From positions 1 through 46,603 of the forward strand of contig JADLFV010000091.1 of assembly GCA_020849625.1 (NCBI GenBank): a stretch of 46,603 nucleotides of DNA. The letters are read 5' to 3'. Made by a program: the position numbers and the translations under genes. This document shows, piece by piece, positions 23,175 to 31,390 of the stretch (position 1 is the first letter of the stretch; each line of letters starts with the position of its first letter). Origin of the DNA: Phycisphaeraceae bacterium. Lineage in GTDB: Bacteria; Planctomycetota; Phycisphaerae; Phycisphaerales; Phycisphaeraceae. The notes beneath the pieces were generated by a model. The model was not told where the DNA came from and searched no databases. It saw only the letters and a list, made by a program, of their open reading frames with translations.

Positions 23175-24281
23175 TTAAACCGGATCGAGCCGGATCATGC
23201 GACCGCGCGGTGAGATCAGGATCAGGCTATCGTCGGGTCCGATCAGCGTGCGGGCCACCGGGTCGTTGGTGGGCACGCGGCGCACGATGCGCCCGCTGTC
23301 AGCCTCGATCAACAACAGTTGTTTGGCAGCCAGCGCCAGCAGGTTGTCGCCCTTGCCGGTGACGGGTTTGATCTGTTCGTTGATCACCCAGCGCGGCTTG
23401 TTGCCATCGACGGTGTCCAGCGCGACCAGTCCCTTTCCGGGCACGGGCAGATAGACATTGGTGCCGATGGCCATGGGCGCCTGGGTCAGAGCCGCCGCGG
23501 CGGGGTACTTCCACTTGTCCTGGCCGGTGGCGCGATCGAGTGCGTAGAGGAATGTGTCGTTGCAGGCGATGTAGAGGCTGGTGCGATCGTAAGCGGGGGG
23601 CACGGTCACGGCGCCGAAGGTTCGGCCCTGCCACGAGGGGTTACCCGTGGAGGCGTCGATCATGATGTAGGTGCCCTTGATGTCGGCGGCGAAGACGTTC
23701 AGTCCGACTGAGATCGGGCGGGTGGCGATGCGCGAGGTCAGCTTGTACTTCCAGCGATAGCGGCCGGTGATCAGGCTGTGGGCATAGATGGTGCCGTTGA
23801 CGGTGCCGAACATCGCCTTGTCATCAACCAGCATGGGGCCATCGATGACCGTTTCATCCAGCGGGCCGGAACTGCGGATGTCGCCGGACATCGGGTCCAG
23901 CTCGTACATGGTGGACTGCGAGTTGACGTAGATGGAATTCTCAAAGCGGATGGGGGCGTACAGGTTTTCCAGCTCGGTGCCGATCTGCACATTCCACATG
24001 GGCTTGCCGGTGCGGATGCTGATGGCGGTGACCACGCGCTGGCTGGTGACTGTGATCAGTTGATCGTCGAGGACGACCGCAGCGACCAAATCAACCGAGC
24101 CGGGCAGCTTCAGATCGCTGGCCCAGTGGGGTCGAAAGCCCAGGTCGAAGGCGGCGTTGGCGCCAATCACCAGGCCCTGGCCGTCGCTACGGTAGTGTTG
24201 GTCGGGCGAGCCGCCGCTGGATGAACAGCCGGCCACGATGAAGGTCAAGGCCAAAAGCCAGGCGCTACAGCTACGTTTCAT
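23175..24281 (-). CDS. PQQ-type beta-propeller lipoprotein, BamB-like
   Basis: A 368-residue lipoprotein: signal [16 protein letters not shown] has a lipobox with the lipidated Cys near residue 19. The rest is a seven- or eight-bladed PQQ-like propeller with repeated units of the form (V)(Y/F)ALDxxTGxxxWxxx: [94 protein letters not shown]. It resembles BamB of the outer-membrane assembly complex but could be another propeller lipoprotein. ATG 24281 was chosen because AGGGAG is 7 nt upstream; the earlier frame adds non-signal residues. It heads a probable two-gene unit with purH. Confidence 0.8.
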   Translation of the reverse strand: MKRSCSAWLLALTFIVAGCSSSGGSPDQHYRSDGQGLVIGANAAFDLGFRPHWASDLKLPGSVDLVAAVVLDDQLITVTSQRVVTAISIRTGKPMWNVQIGTELENLYAPIRFENSIYVNSQSTMYELDPMSGDIRSSGPLDETVIDGPMLVDDKAMFGTVNGTIYAHSLITGRYRWKYKLTSRIATRPISVGLNVFAADIKGTYIMIDASTGNPSWQGRTFGAVTVPPAYDRTSLYIACNDTFLYALDRATGQDKWKYPAAAALTQAPMAIGTNVYLPVPGKGLVALDTVDGNKPRWVINEQIKPVTGKGDNLLALAAKQLLLIEADSGRIVRRVPTNDPVARTLIGPDDSLILISPRGRMIRLDPV

Positions 24282-24357
24282 GCCCATGCTCCCTGAAGGC
24301 TCCACAGTCACGGAAGTATCGGTCACCGCGGCGATAACGTCAAGCAAGCCCCCAAAA

Positions 24358-24483
24358 CCGAAATCCGAAACTCGAAACTCGAAATAAACTCAAACTTCAA
24401 CAGGGAACGCTGCTGACATGGTCTGTGTGGAGGTTTTGGATTTGGGATTTATTTCGAATTTCGTGTTTCGGATTTCGAGTTTA
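24358..24483. repeat. Inverted pair of heptad repeats (ACTCGAA family)
   Basis: The left arm (24358-24399) has CCGAAAT, CCGAAAC, TCGAAAC, TCGAAAT, AAACTCA, AACTTCA. The right arm (24438-24483) has GGATTTG, GGATTTA, TTTCGAA, TTTCGTG, TTTCGGA, TTTCGAG, TTTA. The arms are complementary. The right arm ends 4 bp before the stop codon of the membrane protein gene at 24488. The same family recurs at 26286 and 41125. Confidence 0.88.
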
Positions 24484-24487
24484 CCTG

Positions 24488-25060
24488 TCATGCCTGGCCC
24501 GGCCCGGGCATGCGGATGATGACCCCCAACGCCAGACCCAGCAGCAGGAATCCGATCAGCCGGTCTACGATCATCGCCAGCGTGTAATCCGCGGGATAGT
24601 GCATCCAGTTCCAGTTCATGGCATCGGCCAGCAGCACCGGCAGCAGCCCCAGCAGCACCACAAAACCCACCCGTGCCAGGTACCGGCGGACCCGCGTGGC
24701 CGCCAGCAGCATCGCCGCCACGCTCGCTGCCAGCAGGTTCAGCAGGTAACCGATCACGAAAGTCCCCGGCGGCATCAGGGCCGCTCCATCCGGGTCGATC
24801 ACCAGCACGCCCACCGGCCCCTGCTCGTGCACATGCGCGGCCGCCTGATAGACCTGCGGATCGTTCAGTTCGGCCGGCAGCGGTGGAAAGACATACACCC
24901 CCGGCTTGTCCGCCACGGTCGCCAACTGCTGCAGCGGCTGCTGCGCCCCGTACAGGTCACGGACCGATCCGCTGTGGATCGGCAAAACCAGCCAGGCCAG
25001 CACGCCCCAGACGTAGAGGATGACGCTGCCGACAAACGCAGCCAACAGGATGCGAGCCAT
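24488..25060 (-). CDS. Hypothetical inner-membrane protein
   Basis: A 190-residue protein with four predicted transmembrane helices: one at the N-terminus (LLAAFVGSVILYVWGVLAWLVL), then a periplasmic loop of about 70 residues (including DKPGVYVFPPLP and VLVIDPDGAALMPPG), then three in the C-terminal half (FVIGYLLNLLAASVAAMLLA, VGFVVLLGLLPVLLADAM, LIGFLLLGLALGVII). I do not recognise the family. It lies 15 bp after the MtnB-like gene, with a Shine-Dalgarno GGGAG 7 nt before the ATG, so the two are an operon. A functional link to that pseudoenzyme is inferred only from the arrangement. Confidence 0.7.
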   Translation of the reverse strand: MARILLAAFVGSVILYVWGVLAWLVLPIHSGSVRDLYGAQQPLQQLATVADKPGVYVFPPLPAELNDPQVYQAAAHVHEQGPVGVLVIDPDGAALMPPGTFVIGYLLNLLAASVAAMLLAATRVRRYLARVGFVVLLGLLPVLLADAMNWNWMHYPADYTLAMIVDRLIGFLLLGLALGVIIRMPGPGQA

Positions 25061-25075
25061 CGTGCTCTCCCGAGA

Positions 25076-25741
25076 TTATTTCAGGGCGTTGCGGCTGACG
25101 GTGGCGGCAAAAAGGGTTTCCAACAGCTCGGCGTGCAGCCGGGCCTTCTCCAGGCTCTGGCCCCAACTGATCGAGCCGCCGCGACGGATCAGCAACCCGC
25201 ACTGCACCGGCCGGCGGGGGTCGTTCAGCATGGCCACCAGTTGCCGCTCCGAAGCGCCGTGGATCGAATTGATCTGCGGCAGGATCGGCAACCACAACCG
25301 GTCCGCCGGCCGATCGTTGGGCAGGTGACGCAGCAGGTCGTAACCCTCCAGCGTCAGTCCGTCCTGGCCGGCCCAGTGCTCGCTCACCGCCATGCTCGCC
25401 GGCGATTGGGTGACGATCACCGCACCCGCACCGGCCTGCTGCACCAGCAGACGATGCAGTTGCGCCTGCGGCCAGGCTTTGTCGATCTGCTCATCCTCCA
25501 GCACCTGGCAATCGCTCGGCTCGAGGGTCGATTTGTCGCAGCCGTCGGGCGTGATCAGCAGCCGCGTGGGGTCCCGGCGTAAAGCCACGCTCAGGTGGCC
25601 GCCGCCACCCAGCATCCAGCCGCGATGGGCAAACAACCCGGCGATCCGGCAGATCGCCTCCCCCAGCGTGGTGCGGTCGGTTTCCTGTTGGGCGTGTGAG
25701 ATCGGCAGGGCGTCGAATTGCTCGTTGTCGGTTCGCGACAT
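25076..25741 (-). CDS. Class II aldolase/MtnB-like protein lacking the metal site
   Basis: A 221-residue protein aligning along its length with methylthioribulose-1-phosphate dehydratase (MtnB) and class II aldolases: FAHRGWMLGGGGHLSVALR, LLITPDGCDK, the helix around PQAQLHRLLVQQ, then AGAVIVTQSP and LLIRRGGSISWGQSLEKA. In active members these sites carry the zinc ligands (AVLHTHS, and IRNHGxxxWG) and a catalytic Glu in SAETxLH. Here HTH is VTQ, NHG is RGG and the Glu position is Gln/Ala. All three zinc histidines and the acid are thus missing, which suggests a non-catalytic paralogue. TATACT stands six bases before the ATG (leaderless pattern). Confidence 0.75.
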   Translation of the reverse strand: MSRTDNEQFDALPISHAQQETDRTTLGEAICRIAGLFAHRGWMLGGGGHLSVALRRDPTRLLITPDGCDKSTLEPSDCQVLEDEQIDKAWPQAQLHRLLVQQAGAGAVIVTQSPASMAVSEHWAGQDGLTLEGYDLLRHLPNDRPADRLWLPILPQINSIHGASERQLVAMLNDPRRPVQCGLLIRRGGSISWGQSLEKARLHAELLETLFAATVSRNALK

Positions 25742-25811
25742 CCCGGCAGTATAACAATGCCTCGCATCGCAAGAAGCCGATGCGTTCAGTCCCGGTAACC
25801 ACCCCGGGCAT

Positions 25812-26207
25812 TCAAGCCTGATTCTCCGTCGTCAGCCAGAACCGGCCGATCTGGACGTCAAACTCGTAGCCGTCCTCTCGCCGCATGCGGTAGTGGCCTT
25901 CCATCGTGCCCCAGTGCGTGGGCAGCTTGCAGAAACTGGCGTATTTGAACGCACGGTTGGGCTCAAGGATCGGCTGCTCGCCCACCACGCCGTCGCCAGC
26001 GACCTCCTGCTGCGTGCCCGAGCCGTCGATGATCTGCCAGTGCCGGCTGAGCAACTGCACCGTGTGCGATGAGGAATTGAGAATCAGGATGCGATAGCCG
26101 AAATAGTACTCGTGTTTATCCGGCTCCGACTCCTCGGGCAGGTAGTAGGCACGCGCTCCCACGCGAATGCCCTCGGTGGTCACATCCGACATGATCGGCG
26201 TCGCCAT
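25812..26207 (-). CDS. apaG: ApaG-domain protein
   Basis: A 131-residue ApaG (DUF525) protein, a small immunoglobulin-like beta-sandwich. Family landmarks are GIRVGARAYYLPEESEPDKHEYYFGYRILI, NSSSHTVQLLSRHWQIIDG, GVVGEQPILEPNRAFKYASFCKL and GTMEGHYRMRREDGYEFDVQIGRF. ApaG is genetically linked to Co/Mg resistance and Ap4A metabolism in enterobacteria; its molecular role is unsettled. ATG 26207 fits the usual family length and has TATGCT six bases upstream (leaderless pattern); the longer frame would run into the neighbouring repeat. Confidence 0.93.
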   Translation of the reverse strand: MATPIMSDVTTEGIRVGARAYYLPEESEPDKHEYYFGYRILILNSSSHTVQLLSRHWQIIDGSGTQQEVAGDGVVGEQPILEPNRAFKYASFCKLPTHWGTMEGHYRMRREDGYEFDVQIGRFWLTTENQA

Positions 26208-26285
26208 GGCACCAGCATAACGAATCGTTCCCGGCTGGACGACAACGACCCCCGTTCCGGATGCATGATACGCCACGTGGGGGGT

Positions 26286-26446
26286 AAAAACTCGTAATCC
26301 GAAACTCGAAATAAACATAAAACTCAAAACTCGAAACTGATGCCGGCCGCCAATCCGTTTCGGATTTGCGATTTGGGATTTATATCGAGTTTCGAGTTTC
26401 GGATTTCGAGTTTAGCGGCTGGAGCCGCTGTTGAAGCCGTCCTGAG
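26286..26446. repeat. Heptad inverted repeat joined to a REP-like hairpin
   Basis: Left arm (26286-26340) and right arm (26351-26415) are of the ACTCGAA/GATTTCG family. It continues directly into GTTTAGCGGCTGGAGCCGCT (26410-26429) and GTTGAAGCCGTC. The composite of heptad end plus TTTAGCGGCT hairpin is found again, in the opposite orientation, at 41137-41173. It lies between the ArsR gene end and the apaG start. Confidence 0.8.
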
Positions 26447-26502
26447 CCACCCTTTCAACCCGTGTGGCGTTTCATGCCCCCATCATTAGCGAGGTGGCAC
26501 GT

Positions 26503-26784
26503 TCAGGCGATTTGCGTGGCCCATTGCTGCATGCGACGCACTGCTGGCTTGTTGAGGCGGTAAAGCCGGTACGGCCCCTGCACCCGCTGGCTGACCAGGC
26601 CTGTCTCCCGCAGCAGCAACAGATGACGTGAGAGCGTGGGCAGTGCGATGTCCAGATCGCTGAGCAACTGTCCGACCGTGCGTTCGCCCTCCGCCAATCG
26701 CCGCAGCACCCGCCGCCGCAGCGGATGAGCCAACCCGCGGAACACGTCCCTGCGATCCGCTTCCGTCATCAATGGCCTGCTCAT
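26503..26784 (-). CDS. ArsR-family HTH transcriptional regulator
   Basis: A 93-residue winged-helix repressor of the ArsR type, DNA-binding in the cytoplasm. The core reads DVFRGLAHPLRRRVLRRLAEGERTVGQL, recognition helix DIALPTLSRHLLLLRETGLV, wing RVQGPYRLYRL. No metal-binding CxC pair is present in the helices, so it probably senses something other than arsenite or cadmium, or only responds through partners. ATG 26784 is preferred to 26796 because the upstream ATG is part of a perfect palindrome that looks like the operator. It is divergent from the PQQ-dependent dehydrogenase-like gene and may regulate it. Confidence 0.8.
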   Translation of the reverse strand: MSRPLMTEADRRDVFRGLAHPLRRRVLRRLAEGERTVGQLLSDLDIALPTLSRHLLLLRETGLVSQRVQGPYRLYRLNKPAVRRMQQWATQIA

Positions 26785-26793
26785 AGGGGAATA

Positions 26794-26808
26794 CATTTAG
26801 CCTAAATG
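26794..26808. promoter_or_regulatory. Probable ArsR operator (palindrome)
   Basis: CATTTAG-C-CTAAATG is a perfect 7+1+7 inverted repeat directly upstream of the regulator, in otherwise GC-rich DNA. Its position between the divergent ArsR and dehydrogenase genes suits autorepression. Confidence 0.5.
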
Positions 26809-26895
26809 CGATCTGTTGTCAAGCGGGGCGGTGGCTTTTTATGGTTGATGAATTGCCTGCTTGGGGTGATGGCTTGATCTGGTGAGGGGGGCTGG

Positions 26896-26918
26896 CATGC
26901 GGCTGAAGTCGGTACGCC
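26896..26918. repeat. Degenerate REP
   Basis: CATGCGGCTGAAGTCGGTAC plus GCC is three mismatches or so from the CATGCCGACTGAAGTCGGCAC form at 22071. It is the only repeat seen in a divergent (start-to-start) gap. Confidence 0.6.
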
Positions 26919-27042
26919 TTGACGCATGAGTTGCGTCTGTATGCCGTGCGACCAGGGCGGTGAACTGGCCAAGGGATGGCAGAGAGGGGCACGCGGGATT
27001 TGCATCTCGTTTTGCCTCGCGGGCTGACTTACAATGTGGGCC

Positions 27043-28224
27043 ATGATGCTCAAAGCTGCCTGTTTCATCTTCCTGTTGGTTCCTGCTGCTGCACAGTCCC
27101 AGCCCGCACCTCCAACCCCGGATGGGATCCGGGTGCGGCAGGGATATGAGTTGACCATCGCGGCTCGGTGCGAGTTCGGGCCACGCTTCATGGTCTTCGA
27201 TGACAACGGCCAGCTTTACGTCTCCCATCCCTCCGGCGGAGACATCTATCGCTTCACTGACGACGACGGCGATGGTTATTTCGAAGCGGTCACGCCCTTC
27301 GTCCGCGGCTATCCCAAGGCTCACGGCATGCAGTGGTTCGATGGATTCCTCTACTTCACCCAGCCCGGGGCCATCCATCGGGCGGCTGATGCCAACGGCG
27401 ACGGCAAGGCGGATCAGTTCCAGACCGTCATCGGGCGCTCGCAACTGCCCGACGCCACCGGCGGCCATTGGTGGCGGTCCATCCTGATCCATGATGGTCG
27501 CATTTACACCTCCGTCGGCGATCCGGGCAACATCACCGACGTCGATGCCAACGACACCCGCGAAGACGACGAACGCGAGAAAATCTGGTCCTTCGCCCTG
27601 GACGGCTCGGACAAGAAACTGTTCGCCAAGGGCCTGCGCAACACCGAGAAACTGCTCGTCCGCCCGGGCAGCAACCCTCCGGAAATCTGGGGCATGGATC
27701 ATGGCTCCGACTGGTTCGGCAAACCCCTGGGCGATGACAACGACCGGCAGCCCATCACCGATCTGAATCCACCCGACGAGATGAACCTCTACGTCGAAGG
27801 CGGGTTCTACGGCCACCCCTTCATCACCGGCAATCGCGTGCCGCGCATCGAGTATCAGCAGCACCCCGACATCATCGACCTGGCTGCCCGCACGATTCCG
27901 CCGCAGTGGTGCACGCCCGCGCACTGGGCGCCCAATGCGATGTGCTTCTACGATGCGGATCAGTTCCCGCCTGAAACGCACGGCGACGCCTTCGTCACCT
28001 TCCACGGCTCATGGAACCGCTCGACCCGGGCTGGCTACCAGTTGGCGCGCGTGCTCTTTGAAGATGGCAGGCCATACGGGCAACTGCCTTACGTCAAGTT
28101 CCTGGCCGACGACGGGCAGGTGCTGGGCCGGCCGGTGGATGTGGTGGTGGCGCCCGATGGCACGCTGCTGATCAGTGACGACGCGGGCAAGACGATCTAT
28201 CGCCTGCGTTACGTTGGGCCGTAG
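27043..28224 (+). CDS. PQQ-dependent sugar (L-sorbosone-type) dehydrogenase family protein, secreted
   Basis: A 393-residue exported six-bladed propeller of the soluble glucose/sorbosone dehydrogenase family. It has a short signal peptide (LKAACFIFLLVPAAAQS), GDIYRFTDDDGDGYFE, FVRGYPKAHGMQWFDG, ATGGHWWRSILIHDGRIYTSVGDPGNI, GLRNTEKLLVRPG, WGMDHGSDWFGK, HWAPNAMCFYD, AFVTFHGSWNRS and LGRPVDVVVAPDGTLLISDDAGKTIYRL. Members oxidise sugars or aldoses with PQQ and calcium in the periplasm; several relatives are only putative enzymes. Start codon: TACAAT (27030-27035) lies 7 nt before ATG 27043 (leaderless pattern); the ATG at 27034 overlaps that hexamer. Possibly controlled by the divergent ArsR regulator. 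Confidence 0.83.
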   Translation: MMLKAACFIFLLVPAAAQSQPAPPTPDGIRVRQGYELTIAARCEFGPRFMVFDDNGQLYVSHPSGGDIYRFTDDDGDGYFEAVTPFVRGYPKAHGMQWFDGFLYFTQPGAIHRAADANGDGKADQFQTVIGRSQLPDATGGHWWRSILIHDGRIYTSVGDPGNITDVDANDTREDDEREKIWSFALDGSDKKLFAKGLRNTEKLLVRPGSNPPEIWGMDHGSDWFGKPLGDDNDRQPITDLNPPDEMNLYVEGGFYGHPFITGNRVPRIEYQQHPDIIDLAARTIPPQWCTPAHWAPNAMCFYDADQFPPETHGDAFVTFHGSWNRSTRAGYQLARVLFEDGRPYGQLPYVKFLADDGQVLGRPVDVVVAPDGTLLISDDAGKTIYRLRYVGP

Positions 28225-28245
28225 TCGCGCTCTACAATGCCGTGG

Positions 28246-29586
28246 ATGTCTGACCGCCGCCCCAGGCTGGATGATCTGTTGGCCAAGGCCCGTGAATTGC
28301 CGCGCGTGCCGGGGGTGTACCTGATGAAAGATACCCAGGGGCGGGTGATCTACGTGGGCAAGGCGGCCCGTCTGCGCGATCGCGTGGGCAGCTATTTCGT
28401 GCTATCGGCTGACCTGGGCTCACCCAAGAAGCAGCCCATGCTCGAGATCGTCGAGGACTTCGACGTCATCGAATGCGAAGGCGAATGGGAAGCGCTGCTG
28501 ACCGAGAACCGCCTGATCAAGGACATCCACCCCCGTTTCAACCAGCGGCTGACCGACGGCAAAAGTTTTCCCTATTTGGTCATTACGGTCCAGGACGACT
28601 TTCCCGGCGTCTATATCACACGGGATTTGTCCGATCCCCACTTCCGGGGGGGAGCGAAGGTCATCGGGCCGTTCACCAGCGTTTATGCCCTGCGTCAGAG
28701 CGTGCAGTTGCTTCAGCGCGTGTTCAAGTTCCGCACCTGCCACCTGGAGATCAAAGCTGACGATCCGCAACTGAAGTTCTTCCGTCCCTGTCTGCTCTAT
28801 CCGATCAAGCAGTGCACCGGCCCTTGCGGCGCTCGCATCAGCAAACAGGCCTACCGCGAGGATATCGATCGCTTCATCCGGTTCATCGAGTCCAAACGCT
28901 CGGTCATGCTGCGCGAGCTGAAGCAGGAGATGGATGCTGCGTCGGCCGATCAGCAGTACGAGCGGGCGGCGGTGCTGCGCGACCAGATGCGGGCCATTGA
29001 AAAACTCGACGAGCGCGGCAAGCGCAGCCAGCAATGGCAACCCGAAACCGAAGTTTTCAATCTCGACCCCCGGAAGGGTTTGGAATCACTTCGCAGGACA
29101 CTGGGGCTTAGCGAACCGATCCGTTGCATCGAGGCCATTGATATCGCGCATCTGCAGGGTGGTGAAACCGTCGGCAGCAAGGTCTGTTTCGTCGATGGGC
29201 GGGCGCTGAAGAACGAGTACCGTCGCTATCGCATCCGCTCGGTGACCAATGATGACTACATGGCCATTCGCGAAGTGGTCAGCCGCCGCTATCGTGACGC
29301 GGGCGCCGGCCAGGAGCTGTATCCGGACGTGATCCTGATCGACGGCGGGCTCGGCCAACTGCATGCAGCCCAGGAGTCCTTCGATCAACTCAACGTGCAG
29401 CCACCCATGGTGATCGCGTTGGCTAAAAAGGAAGAGCTGCTTTTTACGCAGGCCCGCAGCGAGCCGATCCGCCTCGGCCGCGACAATCTCGGATTGCGCC
29501 TGTGCCAGGCGATCCGCGACGAGGCACACCGCTTCGCCCAGCACTACCACCACATCCTTCGCCGCAAAAAAACGCTGGGCGAATAG
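28246..29586 (+). CDS. uvrC: UvrC, short form lacking the helix-hairpin-helix domain
   Basis: A 446-residue nucleotide-excision nuclease subunit. The GIY-YIG nuclease is at the N-terminus (GVYLM at 23-27, IYVGKA at 35-40), followed by EGEWEALLTENRLIKDIHPRFN, a Cys-rich segment (FRPCLLYPIKQCTGPCGARI), a UVR motif (RELKQEMDAASADQQYERAA) and the RNase H-like endonuclease domain (IEAIDIAHLQG, DVILIDGGLGQL, RDEAHRFAQHYHHILRRKK). The usual UvrC is about 600 residues, ending in tandem HhH motifs; here the chain stops at KKTLGE, directly after the nuclease domain. It cuts DNA on both sides of a UvrAB-marked lesion. TACAAT is 7 nt before ATG 28246 (leaderless). Heptad repeats start 4 bp after the stop. 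Confidence 0.93.
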   Translation: MSDRRPRLDDLLAKARELPRVPGVYLMKDTQGRVIYVGKAARLRDRVGSYFVLSADLGSPKKQPMLEIVEDFDVIECEGEWEALLTENRLIKDIHPRFNQRLTDGKSFPYLVITVQDDFPGVYITRDLSDPHFRGGAKVIGPFTSVYALRQSVQLLQRVFKFRTCHLEIKADDPQLKFFRPCLLYPIKQCTGPCGARISKQAYREDIDRFIRFIESKRSVMLRELKQEMDAASADQQYERAAVLRDQMRAIEKLDERGKRSQQWQPETEVFNLDPRKGLESLRRTLGLSEPIRCIEAIDIAHLQGGETVGSKVCFVDGRALKNEYRRYRIRSVTNDDYMAIREVVSRRYRDAGAGQELYPDVILIDGGLGQLHAAQESFDQLNVQPPMVIALAKKEELLFTQARSEPIRLGRDNLGLRLCQAIRDEAHRFAQHYHHILRRKKTLGE

Positions 29587-29590
29587 GGGA

Positions 29591-29722
29591 GAAATTCGAA
29601 TGACGAAATACGAAATTCGAAACAATGACGAATGTTCGAATATTCAAATGACGAAGCGTTGGATCATTGGTCATTCGTCATTTGAACATTAATTCGTCAT
29701 TCGAATTTCGTCATTCGAATTT
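29591..29722. repeat. Inverted pair of heptad repeats (ATTCGAATGACG family)
   Basis: The left half has units such as AAATTCG, AATGACG, AAATACG, AAATTCG. The right half (about 29671-29722) has their complement (TCATTCGTCATTTGAAC, TTCGTCATTCGAATTT). The same family is found at 33190-33310 and, in coding DNA, in aat. The gap from 29723 to 29778 holds GC-rich CGCACGCGG-type repeats only. Confidence 0.88.
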
Positions 29723-29778
29723 CCGCGCACGCGGCCGAGTTTCGGCGCACGCGGTTGCGGCTTTGAATCTTTCTAACC

Positions 29779-29808
29779 TTGGTCCGTATTTACCGCAATC
29801 ACTACACT
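29779..29808 (+). promoter_or_regulatory. Candidate sigma-70 promoter of the porin gene
   Basis: TTGGTC (29779-29784) and TACACT (29803-29808) are separated by 18 bp. Transcription would start near 29815, leaving a leader of about 110 nt with a GAGGG Shine-Dalgarno before ATG 29928. Confidence 0.4.
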
Positions 29809-29927
29809 GCTGTTTAGCTGTTCGTCATATGCCGCACAGGCGTAGTCGATGAACAGCAGGGCAGAGTTCTGCGTGGCACGCTCAGCCGCCCCTTTACCGA
29901 ACACCGCCACGATTCGAGGGTCCAGTC

Positions 29928-31298
29928 ATGCTGTCTTCTTTTCATCGTTTCTCACTGATCGCTGTGATCAGTCTGTTTGCCGCTGCTCCCATCGTTCTGG
30001 CGGACGAACCGACCACCATGGCCCAGATGGCCCAGGAGTTGGCTGAGCTGCGCAGTGAGGTGGCCCAGTTGCGAGCTGATCGCGACCAGACCTGGCTCAA
30101 CGAGCGTCGGGCTGAGGAAGTCAAGACCCTCATCCGTGAAGTGCTCAACGATGCTGATCAACGGGCTGCGTTGCTGGATAACAGCGTCACCGCCGGCTAC
30201 GACGGCAAGTTCTTCATCGCCAGCGCGGACAACGCCTTTCGCCTGAACCTCTCCGGCGTGGCCCAGGTCCGCTACGTCGCCAACAGCCGCGAGAACTCCG
30301 GGCAGGATGACGTGGAGAACGGCTTTGTCTTGCGCCGCATCGAGGTCGCCTTCAGCGGACACATCGCCGACCCGCGCATCACCTACCTGATCAACCTGGC
30401 CACCTGCCGCGAAACCGAAATCGTTAATCTGCAGGACATGATCCTGCGTTACGCGTTCAACGATAACTGGTCGATCTATGGCGGCCGCACCAAGGCCCCG
30501 GTCCTGCGCGAGGAGATCATCAGTTGGCACATGCAGCAGATGATCGAGCGCTCGCTGGTCAATCTCGTCTTCTCTCCCGAGTATGCTGAGGGCGTGGGCC
30601 TGACCTATCAGAACGACGATGTCCGCGTCTCGGTCATGTTCAACGACGGCGCCCGCTCCGGCTCGTACAGCGGCATCGACAACGACTATCACGCGGATCA
30701 GTCCGACTATGCCATCAGCGCCCGCGGTGAATACAAGCTGGCCGGCGAATGGAACCAGATCAACGACTTTGAGGCCTGGTCCGGTGCGCCGACCAGCTCG
30801 GTCCTCGGTGCGGCCATCCATCACGAGGTGGGCGAGACCGGCGACAGCGGCGCCAGTGGCGCCAATGACAAGCTGCTGGTCTGGACCGTCGATGCCTCCC
30901 TGGAGCGCGATGGCCTGGGCCTCTACGGCGCGGTCATCGGCCGACACGTGGACAACGAAGCGGCCACCGGCCTGACCCGCGATGACCTGGCTGTGATCCT
31001 CCAGGGCGGTTACATGCTGATTCCCGACAAGCTCGAACCATACGTTCGCTATGAGTGGATCGACGCCGATGATGCGGTGGGCAGCGAAGATCAACTGCAC
31101 ATCGTGACCGTCGGCTTCAACTACTTCTTCAACAAGGATCGCGTCAAGCTCAGCTTCGACGTGGCCTACGCCCTGGACCCCGTGGTGGCCAGCAACACGC
31201 TGGGCAGCGGCGGGCCCTGCGGAGCCGGCTTCCTGACCGACGCGGCCGGCGAAGACGGCCAACTCGTCGCCCGCGCCCAGTTCCAGTGCAAGTTTTGA
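29928..31298 (+). CDS. Outer-membrane porin, OprP/OprO-like
   Basis: A 456-residue precursor with a signal peptide (LIAVISLFAAAPIVLA). A short coiled-coil or trimerisation segment follows (MAQELAELRSEVAQLRADRDQ, about 33-75), then a barrel domain of the phosphate-selective porin O/P type: YDGKFFIASADNAFRLNLSGVAQVRYV, GFVLRRIEVAFSGHIADPRI, WSIYGGRTKAPVLREE, VNLVFSPEYAEGVGLTYQ and a C-terminal GFNYFFNKDRVKLSFDVAYAL, ending in QFQCKF. The terminal Phe is the BAM recognition residue. The N-terminal coiled coil may reach toward the cell wall. It probably forms a trimeric pore; anion selectivity is not proven here. It ends next to the period-9 repeat shared with the VanZ gene end. Confidence 0.85.
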   Translation: MLSSFHRFSLIAVISLFAAAPIVLADEPTTMAQMAQELAELRSEVAQLRADRDQTWLNERRAEEVKTLIREVLNDADQRAALLDNSVTAGYDGKFFIASADNAFRLNLSGVAQVRYVANSRENSGQDDVENGFVLRRIEVAFSGHIADPRITYLINLATCRETEIVNLQDMILRYAFNDNWSIYGGRTKAPVLREEIISWHMQQMIERSLVNLVFSPEYAEGVGLTYQNDDVRVSVMFNDGARSGSYSGIDNDYHADQSDYAISARGEYKLAGEWNQINDFEAWSGAPTSSVLGAAIHHEVGETGDSGASGANDKLLVWTVDASLERDGLGLYGAVIGRHVDNEAATGLTRDDLAVILQGGYMLIPDKLEPYVRYEWIDADDAVGSEDQLHIVTVGFNYFFNKDRVKLSFDVAYALDPVVASNTLGSGGPCGAGFLTDAAGEDGQLVARAQFQCKF

Positions 31299-31311
31299 AG
31301 GAATGTGTGAT

Positions 31312-31390
31312 TGCTTGAATGCCAGGAATGCCAGGAATGCCTGAGTGGGCTCTCCCATTCACTCATTCAGGAAATCAAGCAATCAAGTAT
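31312..31390. repeat. Short-period repeats between porin and VanZ gene ends
   Basis: Period-9 units (CTTGAATGC, CAGGAATGC, CAGGAATGC) are followed by a right part containing ATTCAGGAAATCAAGCAAT (identical with 14446 onward) that pairs with ATTGCTTGA on the left. It lies between convergent genes. Confidence 0.85.

Noticed and set aside
26785..26796. ATG 26796 as the start of the ArsR-type gene
   Set aside because: This ATG is part of the perfect palindrome that looks like an operator; ATG 26784 still gives a complete domain. Not fully excluded.
29875..29895. Possible second sigma-54 site (GTGGCACGC...) before the porin
   Set aside because: The GC doublet is 13 rather than 12 bp from the GG doublet and the -12 element lacks TTGC.
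29952..31358. 468-codon open frame antisense to the porin
   Set aside because: Composition follows the complement of the porin codons, and there is no start signal or domain.
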